From the NCBI GenBank assembly GCA_001986395.2, contig MQVO02000015.1, positions 841,497-905,496 on the forward strand: a DNA stretch of 64,000 nt. Direction: 5' to 3'. Shown here in pieces: positions 12,993 to 26,089 of this stretch. The notes under the pieces were generated by a model. It had not been told where the DNA came from and did not search any database. It saw only the letters and a list, made by a program, of their open reading frames with translations. The DNA comes from Irpex lacteus. Taxonomy: Eukaryota > Basidiomycota > Agaricomycetes > Polyporales > Irpicaceae. Numbering within the stretch: position 1 is the stretch's first letter; each line of letters starts with the position of its first letter. A program made the translations under genes and the position numbers.

Positions 12993-14466
12993 ATGGCTCT
13001 GTTCCCGCCAGACACGCTCTGTTACGTGTTAGCCAGGAATATGTCGCAAGTCATTGACTGCGACAATTCGTCGGTTACACCAGGAATGATAAACTACCTC
13101 AACTTAACGACAAGCATAGACTCGTACATCCAGGGGTACTGTTTGAATCCCCAACCGGTGGGTGTCCCTGGTGCTTGGGAAGTACAGACGGATCGTGATT
13201 TGCTCATTTGACACATGTGCTCGATACCTACAGGACGACTCTTGCCCCTTCGGCTTCTGTCCGCAACCGGACATTGTAGGTGAGAGTTTTGACGATATGC
13301 AGCCTTCGACCACTCAAAGGTGTCCGATGTCCAGGCATTTTCGTTCGGATTTCTAGTAGGTGATATGATCCCATACACGTTTCAAGCTACTAACACTCTA
13401 TGAAGACTATATCACCACATTGTGTTTATGTAAGTGGTCAACCTAGAGCACGTTCTATGCTCGAGTCTAACTCTGTCAATTCTTACTACAGCTGTCCTTT
13501 TGATATTTGGCACCAAGCAAGAGGATATCACAACAGCATTCAGCTCATCCCTGCTCAACACACTCAGTCTCTTGATCACCTCTGGGATCACCATCATCCA
13601 AGGGAACTTCAGTCGTTTCCACGCATGGCTCGCATTCTATCTCGCCACCCCTCCTCTCCAGCTCGTACTCTTCGGCTATAGCCTTGCGTCCTTCCTCGGG
13701 TTCAGAGGACACAGATTGGAAAGATCGGTAGGAGCAGGCAAGGTCGTGCAACGCACATTGGTCGTCCTCGGCATGCTCGCCTCGGTTGCACTACTCATAT
13801 ATGTGCTGGTTCCGGACACTGCCACTCATTTTGCACAAGAGTCTTGCGAAGCTACATCGTTTTTCCTCCAGCACAAATACTTTATCGCCCTCAATCTCGT
13901 TGTCACCGGAGTGAAGGTTTCTCGTTTCTGGCTCATCATCGCGCTGGTACCCTTCGTGATCCAGATTATCACAGTCATTGTTGTAATCTGGCGCGGTGAT
14001 TTCAAGGATGAAGACTTTGTGTGAGCACATGGGGTTTTCAGTCACATTTTCGTAGGGCTGACATGCTTCAAGGTCTGACTTTAGGAGGAAGCACTCCTTA
14101 ATGTTCTTCTTCAACGTAGTGGTTGGGCCATACGTCTGGTGGGTGGGCACGATAGAGAGCGTGCTTCGCGAGTCTCCATCCGATAGCACGTTCTCTCCCA
14201 GCTTTGGACAGGTACGCCAGTCTCGACAGAGCTATTAACATGCGCTGGATTCATTGGTATCACTTCTATAGATTCTGGCCTTGTTCGTGGCGATACCGCC
14301 TTTGATCAGTGTCCTGCATTTCTCACGCCTGAATTGGCAAGGGTCCGAAGACTCGAAGTATGATGCGCCGCAGCCCTACGTGCAAGGCAGCGATAGCCAA
14401 TTATCGCTTGCGCCTGCCCAAGGGAGGCAATCACAACCGGACGGGTATCATCATTATAATTATTGA
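12993..14466 (+). CDS. Multi-pass membrane protein (orphan, possibly seven helices)
   Basis: Seven exons join in frame: 12993-13157, 13234-13279, 13335-13355, 13406-13429, 13492-14020, 14085-14211, 14272-14466, giving 368 residues. The N-terminal ~75 residues form a Cys-containing extracellular-like segment (NLTTSIDSY, CLNPQPDDSCPFGFCPQPD). Then come about seven hydrophobic helices, for example ITTLCLSVLLIFG, LLNTLSLLITSGITII, AFYLATPPLQLVLFGY, VLGMLASVALLIYVLV, FWLIIALVPFVIQIITVIVV and LMFFFNVVVGPYVWWV. A short Gln/Tyr-rich cytosolic tail ends the protein. Two exons are only 21 and 24 nt, so the 5' structure is less certain than the rest. The topology resembles orphan seven-helix proteins of Agaricomycetes. 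No receptor class is assigned. Confidence 0.72.
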
Positions 14467-14872
14467 GGTCCGCTGCTCACGCTCTGGACTTGGTCGGTCC
14501 ACTGATATACACCTACTCCTGATCACGATTACTCACCATTTTTCAACTCTACCGTGTTTTGACTTCATCATCTTGCCTCTGTGTTGATTTCCCTGTCTCA
14601 TCTCATATAGCTTCCTCGATTGCTGCATCGTATTGTTGCTGTTACGCGTATTATAGTATTCCGTTATTCTATGTGTCTTGCTCGAACGTTCACGCCGGTA
14701 GCGATTCTTTTCTATGTACTCTCATGTCTAGTAGGACCCTCACATATTAATGATAATATAGTTACGAGAAATCCGAAATACATCTTCATATTTGCTGACT
14801 ACTCGCTTCCAGCTCAATCAAAAGTCGCCTCGGGGTGGTGTCCCCTGAAGTCGGGCCTGCACAAGGTACTAC
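14467..14872. other. Convergent intergenic region
   Basis: 406 bp between the stop codons of two convergent genes. It is pyrimidine-rich on the plus strand and is expected to carry the 3' ends of both transcripts. No gene is seen. Confidence 0.4.
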
Positions 14873-16020
14873 TCACTGTATGTCCTCAGACTGTGGAGTA
14901 GCACTATTGGTTTCGTCATCCCAGTGACCCTCCATCCTCAAGGGAGAGAAAGTCGAACGGAATATGGGGCCTTCGTGGTCGCTCCTGATAAAGAGCATAC
15001 CGTCCCATCGACTAGAAATAACGAGTCAATATTAGAAGGTAGAAATATTCTTCTGGGTAACCTCACCTGATAGCTAATAGTCCACGTAAAGTGGAGAATC
15101 GTTCCAGGTCTGCTGCGAAATTCGCTGAAACCCGACCGCGAAAGACCGACTCGAACGGACCTGCAGTAAGATGCACGAGCTGCCTTACTGTTAACTCTGT
15201 ATCGAGACTGACGCAAGAAAATTCAGTTGCAGACTTCGGTCATGCGGGTCATACTGCCACTTACTCATGTTGGATACTCCTCAACACATCCCAGACCGTT
15301 GTGCCCATCGCGCCTTGAGCTGGACTTCCATATGTAGATGCGAGATAATGAATTCTCAGTTGTCTCACTGATGGAAAAGTGGCCAAACTGCGAGACGCAA
15401 CGGGATGTGCAGCGATCCAGTCTCGTGGAAGTACTGGGCCCTGGGCAGGCTCAGACCAGAGATGCGGGTCCGTGGACCGGGAGTACCATGGAGGGATGGG
15501 TGTTCTCGAGAAGCCAATATGTCGGAATATGGGACTACATATTGGCAGCGGTCTATTTGGAGACGTCCACTGGTTAGCGAGCTCCTCCGAGTTGAAGGTA
15601 CCATCCCATGCGCCTTCTTCAGGATCCCAGTCGTGATTGTGCATTGCGCGTTCGACATAGGCAGCTACAGAAGCGTGAGTATATGTTTATAAAACTAGGC
15701 ATGGAAACAGATTGTGACTTACCGTTCCAACCTAAGAGTGTTGCACCACAGTGTGGATGGGTACAAAACCCGTCTTTCGCGATAGTCTCGAAAGCGATCT
15801 CTTTCCACGACGAGTCCCCTCTGAGCCATCCTATTCCTGAGAGCGCACACGCGCGACGCCAGAATGCGTTCTGTTGGCTGTTGTCACCATAAAATGCAGC
15901 TATCGTGCGACAAGTGTTGTAGAAACAGACGTGCGTGCGCAAGTCCGACAGTGGTATGTGTTCTTTGACGAGCAAAAGGAGTTCTACGGGTAATTTTGCT
16001 TCTGATATGAACTCAGACAT
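14873..16020 (-). CDS. Small F-box-like protein
   Basis: Read on the reverse strand, exons 16020-15723, 15664-15265, 15207-15067 and 15011-14873 join in frame (325 residues). The N-terminus (KLPVELLLLVKEHIPLSDLR, then a Cys-containing FYNTCRTIAAFYG) resembles a diverged F-box. A Trp-rich middle follows (DWDPEEGAWDG, HIGFSRTPIPPWYSR). The last 100 residues include RQLVHLTAGPFESVFRGRVSANF and SRWDGMLFIRSD, then an acidic end. No substrate-binding repeat is recognised. SCF adaptor activity is an inference from the N-terminus only. It is divergent from the F-box gene at 16491. Confidence 0.65.
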
Positions 16021-16490
16021 ATTCAAAGCATCAGCGTACTTTAACTTCAGAGCACAACGTCGCCGGTAGACGTCGATAGACCAGAATAGACTGTCACCAG
16101 CGTGAGCGACTTGAGCCGACTGTGGCAGTGGACGTCAGATCTAGAGCCCAAACAAGTCAGATCTGGATCTACTTCACAGATCTGATGTAACGCGTCGGGC
16201 CACACCACGATTTAACGCGTCACGCTGGCGGCCACCCTCGAGCTCAATCTACTACCACAATATTCACGGTGAACGAGAGACAGTGTCAAGGACATCTGAA
16301 CACGTCATTTTAGTGCCTATTCTTCTTCTCTATTCCCTCAGTGGGAATCATAGCCCACCGCTATTCCGGAACAATTTGAACGCGATACCAATTCAAGTTG
16401 TGGCCACCGACCAGCGTATACGTACGTACAGCTGCCCGACCAAATACTTCACATTCAGATTGAACGTTGACCTATAGGAACGAAGCAAAC
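16021..16490. promoter_or_regulatory. Divergent promoter region between two F-box genes
   Basis: 470 bp between opposed start codons. Three AGATCT sites cluster at 16,130-16,190. A possible 5'UTR intron acceptor (cctatag) sits just before the plus-strand ATG at 16491. No other element is recognised. Confidence 0.35.
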
Positions 16491-18326
16491 ATGATGCCAC
16501 TGAAGGTACGGGATGGGCAATGCAAGCAGCTCGACAAGAGGATCGCTACACTGGTGCGGGCGTTATCAGACATGCAAATGCAGAGAAACAGTCTGCAACC
16601 TATGTGTGGCCTCGCACCAGAACTTCTACTAGAGATTTTCTTCTGGGTTCTTGCGGATCAAAACTTTAAAGCAAATCAATCGTGCTTGTGGCTCTCACAA
16701 GTATGCCGGCGTTGGCGCGACTTGACATTATCGTCGTCGCGCTTCTGGGCAGTCATCTACAACTCCTCCTTCCCCAATGCCCATCAACACGAGTTTTTGA
16801 ACTTGTTCTTGGAACGCTCGCAAGGATCCCCGTTGTCAGTCTACATTGATACGGCTTCGCAGACAGCTCCGCGCCTTCATCGGTTTATGAAGCCCATCTT
16901 CGCACCGGCAACTATTGGACGAGTGAAGACCTTGAGCGTGGCTTTCAATCACAAAAAGCGAGACGACGAGGCCCGACTTGTGGAGAAGATGACAATGAAT
17001 CGCAGGAAAGGTCTGCTAGTGTTAGAACATCTCGAGATTAGCAAAGGGTGGTTCGTCTTCGGCTCCAGGCCTGTATCTTCGGAAGAAAACGCCCCTCCCG
17101 TCACCAAGCCGCCCTTTGATTTCGCGTGCCTGCGAACGTTGAAAATCCTCGATCCTGGCTTATTTGATAAGGCTCTTCCGATGACGAGCTGGTCACTGCC
17201 AAGGACTCTCGTCAAACTCGTGTTGACTTGTAGCCATCAATGGGACGCCGCGCTCCCTTCGTGGACTACCGTTTTGGGCGTCCTCAGACCTATGATCGGT
17301 CATCTTGAAATCCTTGAACTCCATAATGTGTTACGGTGCTCAGGCAACATACCACAAAGATTGTCGCTTATCAAACGCGACCGTTGGGTCATGTTTCCTC
17401 GTTTGTATTCGCTGAAGCTCACGGGGTGTCTGCAGCCACTCGGACAATTCCTCGGATGCCTCTCTCTTCCTGGACTGTGTCACTTCACTCTCATATCAGA
17501 TGCATCAAAAGCTGTCAAACCCACCCGCGACCACCATAATGCTGATGGTGAGCTTGCTGAGGTAGCAAGACTCGTATACGAGATGAAGACATTCGATTCC
17601 GCGGACGCTGTACAGTTCATATCACAAGCATGCAAGCCCACGTCTACTCACGCTGCAGCAAGATCGGGACAGTATCGGCTTACGACGTGGTCTCGTATTC
17701 CTGACGAAAGCATGTTAACAGAGCTGGGCTACGGGATAACGAACTTTATCGATTACGCGACGGCCGACGTCAATATCTGTTTTGGTCTTTTCCAGTCGGC
17801 ACTTCCAGCAGAGTTAGCTCAACAGGATCTGTCGGGGTACAACATGTTTGAGCGCGATTTTCCTTCGTTGTCCAAATCCGAGCTCGCGCATAAAAGACTG
17901 CTGATTCTGGACTGCAAAGACCCGGTTATTCCGTATACGGCGGCCTTGGCGATGCCTAATCTGCGATATTTGTTCCTTAGCGGCGACCAGAAGGTCGAGG
18001 TACTCAAGATGCTGTTTGAATACGGCAATACGATTGTGGGCAACAAGCTCTTTCCGGAGTTGCGCCTCATTCGGTTCGACCAGGGTCTCATAGCGTCGTT
18101 CCACGTCGATATGATTGCAGGTGTGTTAAAGGCCAGAGACGCAGCAGGGCTCAAACGCGTCCGCCTGATTTTCTGGGGTTGTGAATACGAGCATACGGCC
18201 GATATGCGTGCTCTGCTACCCGGAGAAATGCTGAAAAGGTTGGAAGAGTGGTCGGAAGTCAGAGGGAGCTGGGAAATCGAGCACTATCGGTCGCCGTACT
18301 GTTCACCAGCCACTGCTTTTGACTGA
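16491..18326 (+). CDS. F-box protein with leucine-rich-repeat-like body
   Basis: Single-exon frame of 611 residues. An N-terminal coiled segment (KQLDKRIATLVRALSDMQMQRNSL) precedes an F-box (MCGLAPELLLEIFFWVLA ... LWLSQVCRRWRDLTLSSSRFW). The rest has irregular Leu-rich segments typical of fungal F-box/LRR-like proteins (LRTLKILDPGLF, HLEILELHNVLR, LYSLKLTGC, LRYLFLSGDQ, LRLIRFDQG). The predicted role is substrate adaptor in an SCF E3 ligase; the substrate is unknown. The ATG at 16491 follows a probable leader intron, and a second Met directly follows it. The layout matches the genes at 1-251 and 19000-20799. Confidence 0.85.
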   Translation: MMPLKVRDGQCKQLDKRIATLVRALSDMQMQRNSLQPMCGLAPELLLEIFFWVLADQNFKANQSCLWLSQVCRRWRDLTLSSSRFWAVIYNSSFPNAHQHEFLNLFLERSQGSPLSVYIDTASQTAPRLHRFMKPIFAPATIGRVKTLSVAFNHKKRDDEARLVEKMTMNRRKGLLVLEHLEISKGWFVFGSRPVSSEENAPPVTKPPFDFACLRTLKILDPGLFDKALPMTSWSLPRTLVKLVLTCSHQWDAALPSWTTVLGVLRPMIGHLEILELHNVLRCSGNIPQRLSLIKRDRWVMFPRLYSLKLTGCLQPLGQFLGCLSLPGLCHFTLISDASKAVKPTRDHHNADGELAEVARLVYEMKTFDSADAVQFISQACKPTSTHAAARSGQYRLTTWSRIPDESMLTELGYGITNFIDYATADVNICFGLFQSALPAELAQQDLSGYNMFERDFPSLSKSELAHKRLLILDCKDPVIPYTAALAMPNLRYLFLSGDQKVEVLKMLFEYGNTIVGNKLFPELRLIRFDQGLIASFHVDMIAGVLKARDAAGLKRVRLIFWGCEYEHTADMRALLPGEMLKRLEEWSEVRGSWEIEHYRSPYCSPATAFD

Positions 18327-18999
18327 CCTTGTGCAATATACAGTAGATTGTAGACGTGATACTGAACCATCTGAGTTTGGGTGTGCAAGGACGTGAACTG
18401 GAAAGTCAAGGTTATGAGTAGGTAGATGCCACGGAGATGTCCGGGCTAGCCTGGGTGCCAGTGGACGCACAGCGCCAGTGAGCCATAACTTGAACTACAG
18501 TAGGCTACTAGTTGACCGTCATAGCATCGTTGTGCACGCGGGTATGATAGTAAGTATTCAAAAGGCGAAATTGTAAACAGCTGACCGAAGGTTCTCTCCA
18601 TAGCTTCACCCTCGAAAACGCTGTCTGTCTAAATTATAAAAGCTGGCGTACGCATATAGGCACGTAAGTTTTCTTGTGTTTTACTCCACGGTTTGCACTC
18701 ATAAGTGCTTCTTTTCTACGTCAGATAGCTCAGATTATATTTCCCCTCAAATTGATCACAAATTGACACTTTGTGGCTGGCACTTCCCTCACGCCCAGGT
18801 GAGTCGTCGCCCCGACTTCGTGTCTGGGCAATCCGCGAACACATATGAAGTAGAAGTTTGCTAATATACTACTGATAGTGATAAGAAGAGTCTAGAACGT
18901 CTAGCATATTCACGTTTCTCTCAACCTGTGCGTTCCTTCCCCTCAGTCTTCCTCCCCCGTACGATATCCATTATCGAACCGGGGCCCCAGCACAGAATC
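18327..18999. other. Intergenic region between two tandem F-box genes
   Basis: 673 bp. The frame of the downstream gene stays open 5' of its called start to about 18,928, but paralogy with the left-edge gene supports the Met at 19000. A TATA-like attataaaa lies near 18,634. No gene is seen. Confidence 0.35.
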
Positions 19000-20799
19000 A
19001 TGTACTCCCTCTCCGATCCCGCGGTTGTATCTCGACGTCAAGCGATACTCGACCGAATTGAAGAACTCAAGAGAAGCATGAACGACCTCCTTCCAGTGGC
19101 TGCCCTATGTCCAGAAGTTTTACTTTACATATTCGAGTTGGCCACCTATCCTGACCGTCATAGAGAGGGCGCTTATATTAGCAGTATGCAGGCCCGTCTA
19201 CGTCTTTCGCACGTATGCCATCGTTGGCGAGCAATCGCCCTCGGTGGATCGAGCTTCTGGTCCACCATCTGGCATTCAAGAGGGAAGGATGAAAATCTGC
19301 TGCGGTGCTTCCTGGAGCGTTCGCGATCAGCGAATCTTCAAGTTTCCTTCGATGATATTTGCGTCTGCTCGGTATCTAAGCTGATAGAGGAAACACTGGT
19401 GATGCATCATCAACGCATAACGTCGTTCCGGTACTTGTTCTACTGGGACTATGATACAGATGGTGTTTGGGACGCCTTGGAAGCGCACCCGCCACCTCTT
19501 CGTCACCTGAGCCTTGCTGGCGTGTTCACACACGACGGATGGTCCACGCCACGGTGTAATAGGCTTTCCTCTACGTTCCCCTCGCTCCAGAGCTTGACGA
19601 TCGTGGCTGGCTTCGATGGCGAGCCGACTTTGCCAATTGTGGAATGGTCGCTTCCATGTACCCTTACCTGCCTTGACATCATGTACGAGCTCTTAGACAC
19701 CGGGACCCGTGATGCCGCAGAATCGTGGACCGCCATGCTGCAGCTACTCCGCCCACTCCAGAATCTCCAAATCCTCAAGTTATGCAACACCATGATCCAC
19801 AACGATGTGGCCGATATTGCGAGCAGGGAGCCCCTCGTTCTTCCTTCCTTACGTTCGTTGACTCTCAAAGGGAGCACCGAAGCACATATTCCATTTCTAG
19901 AGTCCTTGGTATTGCCCGCACTTACTCTGGTCGACGCCGATATCTTCGTGCAAGAGCTCGACCGACCTATCTCCGATTCTCTGCTTAACACTGTATTTCC
20001 TCAGTTGCACCCGGCTTTCTTTCCATCAACTACATCGCACTCGCAGGCTGTCGTCCTGACGCAGAACACCAGAAAGATAGTCCATTCTGGCGTTCCAAAC
20101 TTGAAGGTCTGGAGCCGATGGACAACCAAGTTCCTCCCGAATCCGGACGGTATGAAGCTTGCCGACTTACCTGTCGAGAATCCCGATCACTATCTATCCC
20201 AGTCCAGCATGAACATAGAAATGAACCATATTATATCCTGCCACGAAACCGGTGAAGAAATAAAGCCACATCTGGATCACCTGGCCATCAAAGGGCTTCC
20301 CGGTCTGCGTACGACCAGGATGCTCTTGTTTCGCGGTTCGTGCACTCCCACCGTTCGCTGTGCCATATTGCTCTCAGATACTATTCGGCAGATGTACGAA
20401 CTTCGCGTCCTGTGTCTTTACGACCTCGCGTTCGCCCTCGACGACATTTCCACCCTGTTCGCCAAATTTCCTGACGGCCGTCATCCGTTCCCTCATCTGC
20501 ACACCCTTCAGCTTAGCGGGGTCACGATCGGGACCGATTTACTTGACGGTCTGGAGAATATACTTCGCATGAGGGAAGCTGCTGGCACGATGATGCGGAT
20601 GCGTGTCGTGTTCGTTGCGTGCAGAAGGGTCCACGGGGTAACGGACAGGGTGGTCGCGTATAAGGAGAAGATGCAGGGACTGGCGAATGTTCAGTTTTTT
20701 GAATCCGAGTGGGATCGCGCGGATGACGAGCAAGACATCTGGGAACATGATGATGGGCTGTCGTTGGAAGAGGACCCGGAGTCGGGCGATGATTTATGA
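19000..20799 (+). CDS. F-box protein with leucine-rich-repeat-like body
   Basis: Single-exon frame of 599 residues. It begins MYSLSDPAVVSRRQ, a coiled segment, then the F-box (CPEVLLYIFELATY ... LRLSHVCHRWRAIALGGSSFW). Leu-rich repeat-like segments follow (LRHLSLAGVF, LQSLTIVAGF, LQILKLCNTM, LRSLTLKGS, LRVLCLYDLAF, LHTLQLSGV). The tail is strongly acidic (EWDRADDEQDIWEHDDGLSLEEDPESGDD). Predicted SCF adaptor, substrate unknown. The start is set by alignment with the truncated paralogue at the left edge, which begins at the same Met; a longer open frame reaches 18928. With the genes at 1 and 16491 it forms a small dispersed F-box family. Confidence 0.87.
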   Translation: MYSLSDPAVVSRRQAILDRIEELKRSMNDLLPVAALCPEVLLYIFELATYPDRHREGAYISSMQARLRLSHVCHRWRAIALGGSSFWSTIWHSRGKDENLLRCFLERSRSANLQVSFDDICVCSVSKLIEETLVMHHQRITSFRYLFYWDYDTDGVWDALEAHPPPLRHLSLAGVFTHDGWSTPRCNRLSSTFPSLQSLTIVAGFDGEPTLPIVEWSLPCTLTCLDIMYELLDTGTRDAAESWTAMLQLLRPLQNLQILKLCNTMIHNDVADIASREPLVLPSLRSLTLKGSTEAHIPFLESLVLPALTLVDADIFVQELDRPISDSLLNTVFPQLHPAFFPSTTSHSQAVVLTQNTRKIVHSGVPNLKVWSRWTTKFLPNPDGMKLADLPVENPDHYLSQSSMNIEMNHIISCHETGEEIKPHLDHLAIKGLPGLRTTRMLLFRGSCTPTVRCAILLSDTIRQMYELRVLCLYDLAFALDDISTLFAKFPDGRHPFPHLHTLQLSGVTIGTDLLDGLENILRMREAAGTMMRMRVVFVACRRVHGVTDRVVAYKEKMQGLANVQFFESEWDRADDEQDIWEHDDGLSLEEDPESGDDL

Positions 20800-21390
20800 T
20801 GCCAGTGAAGACCACACAGATGGGGATTGGGACACGAAGGGGAGCGCAGATTCACTCGGACGCATCATGGCATTGTAAATGAGTACTTAAGTAGTACATT
20901 ATCATTATTCGTAAATATCGATGCTTACACCTGTCATATCGAGTTCGAGGACTCGGAGCTCGTCACGGTGACGTTCACGAGCACGCGTCCGTGACAAGCG
21001 CGGAAACGCCGGTAGCTGGTGTCACGCATACGATCAATTCAAACTTGGTCCTCCTCGCCATTAACTTCAGCTTCACATTCTCCGAACTGATCCCCACCTA
21101 GAAAGAAGAAGCCATGTATAGCTCCTGAGAACATGGCAGCATTCCTACGGTTCACTTGATGCGCCTCAAAGCTCTTTCAGTATCTTTCAACCCGTCGGCA
21201 ATTGTTGTGTTCTGCCGACGTCTTCTTAGCACGGCCACTTCGTCTTTGACGGTTGTTTTGCTGTACTGGGTCATCTGACGTGCATCTCTGGGTATAAATT
21301 ACGCGGTGTGTGGCCGGTGAGCTCATAGCAGTGCACTCGTCCTCCGTCATTTGGCTCACTGCTGGAAACTCATACGTCTCATTACAGAAT
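20800..21390. other. Intergenic region
   Basis: 591 bp upstream of the FHA-only gene. GC-rich around 20,940-21,030. A gggtataaat TATA-like element sits at about 21,290, roughly 100 bp before the ATG. No gene is seen. Confidence 0.4.
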
Positions 21391-22154
21391 ATGGCGACCA
21401 ACATCGTAACACCGGCCTTCAACCCCACAAATGGTATTCTGGATGTCGAAATGGAGGATGAACTCGCTGCTACTCAGCCGCTAGATGTCCCAAGTACACA
21501 GATTGAACATTGGCAGTCTATTGACAGCGGCGCGTGGGGTGTGCTGGTACCCGTGGACAAGAAGTCTCCCGTAATCAGGCTGGTGAAACCAATCGTATAT
21601 CTGGGCCGTACTCTTTGGCAAGGGCTTCCACCCGGGCAGAGCGTCCAAATCATTCACCCTAATATCAGTGAGTACTCGGCTTCAAGCTTCATTACTACAG
21701 CGCGGCATGAACTGCGTTGATGGTGGATCGTTTCTCTGTAGGTAAAAAGCACTGTTCTTTGCACTGGAACGGGAGAGACGACGGGGATTACAGGGTTTAT
21801 GTCTACGATCAGTGCTCAACCAACGGTACATACGTGAGTGCAGCTCACGCTACAACATTCACGAAGTTAACCGTGTCGTTCACATAGATCGACAACATTA
21901 AGCTAGCAGATGCACAACCTATTCCGAACCAGGACAGGATACCAGGTGAAGGGTGGCTCGTCAGCGGTAACATCATTTCATTTGGCACGTCCCGGGAGGC
22001 CTTGCCCCCGGATGAAGCTCAAGATAGCAGTAAGTACTGATATTCTTCGCGGATTTTTGGGCGGATGTAATGTTAATGCGTGTGAGAAGGGTACATATAT
22101 AAACACCTTGCATCTGCGATGCGGGTGTCGAGAACGATGGACATGATTGAGTAA
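21391..22154 (+). CDS. FHA-domain-only protein, diverged relative of the neighbouring Chk2-type kinase
   Basis: Four exons join in frame: 21391-21667, 21742-21833, 21888-22029, 22090-22154 (191 residues). The FHA domain (phosphothreonine binding) covers about residues 55-160 with the key positions kept: YLGR, NISKKHCSLHW, and YDQCSTNGTYI. Two TQ motifs (AATQ, PSTQ) lie in the N-terminal 40 residues. Layout and intron positions match the FHA half of the kinase at 22820: an intron after NIS/KIS, another near NGTY/NGTF, and a last exon reading RYIYKHLAS against RFIYRHLAA. The kinase domain is absent; the protein stops about 15 residues after the point where the kinase gene enters it. I infer a partial duplication that may still bind Chk2 targets. 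The last exon is inferred; without it the frame ends four codons after 22029. Confidence 0.72.
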
Positions 22155-22819
22155 GCTTTTCATTTCGATGGATGTTAATGTCAATGTAGTGTCTCTTGGA
22201 TATCGTATATCACTCGTAATGGAACATCTAGAATATTTCGGTCGCCTTAAATATCAGCTTCCTATCAGACATACAGCGTTTGTAAGCAGCTCATGAATGT
22301 ACACCTCGGTCGCTGTGCGTGCTGTGTTGTAAACAAGCCCGATTCATCGGGCTCGACACGTGTAGCGTATAATCGTTTATCACTGCCACTCGCGGCCAAC
22401 GACCTACTTCAAGCGACTCACCTCCTCGCCGTCCTCCACACCCACCGTACCCTGCTTCATTCTGCCACTGCTATCCCCAACTTGCTGTCTTTGTCCTCGC
22501 TTTGCTCCTGCTATCTTGTCAGCATTCTTTCGCGCTCTCTGCGTGGCAACGTTAACATTGTCCGCCACTCGCTAGCATTTGTCCTTTTGCAATTGCTGTG
22601 CCATTCAGTCAGTACACGATTTGGGCGACGGCCGTATTCAATAAAGATAAAGCGAAAACGCGTGGACCCTCGTGCACTTCCCATCTGCAGATCGGATATA
22701 AAGGCCTTTCACGCAACTCAACTCAACTCAGCACAGCGCCCATTGTTATCCAGTCCCGTCTGTCTGTCAACTTCCCCACTTCCTTGTTCTCCTTCTCTGC
22801 TCCGTATCCTCCACGCGCA
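22155..22819. other. Intergenic region upstream of the Chk2-type kinase
   Basis: 665 bp with promoter and leader. A ggatataaaggc TATA-like element lies at about 22,694, followed by CT/CA-rich leader sequence and a repeated caactcaactcaactcag. Open frames here have no coding character. Confidence 0.4.
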
Positions 22820-25517
<2,698 letters not shown>

Positions 25518-26089
25518 AGGGTGGTCGGTTGCTCGACGAAAAGGCGGCGGTGATCGTGGAGGAGGTGCTTGGATTTGCGCGTCTTGTTTCTTTCTTTCAT
25601 ATATCTCCCTCTCTTTCTCTTTCTCTCTCAACTGCTCATCTATCTCTATGTGCTTTGCTATAGCTTGTTTAACTGCTCGTTTCCCTTCACGAATGACTTT
25701 ACAATTGATTTTACAGTTGCTGACGAATATTACTTGTGTATTATACAGATACTAGGTGGTCTTCGACCACTTATAAACTCCCACTAAGCATGCTGAGTAT
25801 CAGAGTTATTCTCTCGAGGTAAGTAGGGGGTTGTGGTGAATGAAGGAGGCCGTGTTTCCCGGGATGATGACTCGGAGCGCTATATACTGCATCATGATGT
25901 AGTAACAGGAGTGTGCCACGGTCCCACAGAGCTCTTGCCTCTTCGCCGTCATCGACATCTCCAGCCGACCCAACACCCCGAGAGCTTCTGCTGCATCAGC
26001 ACATACCTTGTTGGTGAGTTGTAACGCTGTACTCAAGAGAGCCGTTCTCAATCTCTTCATCAACAGCAGAATACCACCACACGCAACTC
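25518..26089. promoter_or_regulatory. Kinase 3' region and A1 promoter with leader intron
   Basis: The first part holds the kinase 3' end, including a pyrimidine-rich tract. The second (25,915-26,085) matches the upstream regions of A2-A5: a CTTGCCTCT...CGTCATCG...CATC block, then a CTGCTGCATCAGCA block. A 53-nt leader intron (26014-26066, gtgagttgtaac ... catcaacag) ends 23 nt before the ATG. The same leader intron occurs at the same place in all five A genes. Confidence 0.6.
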
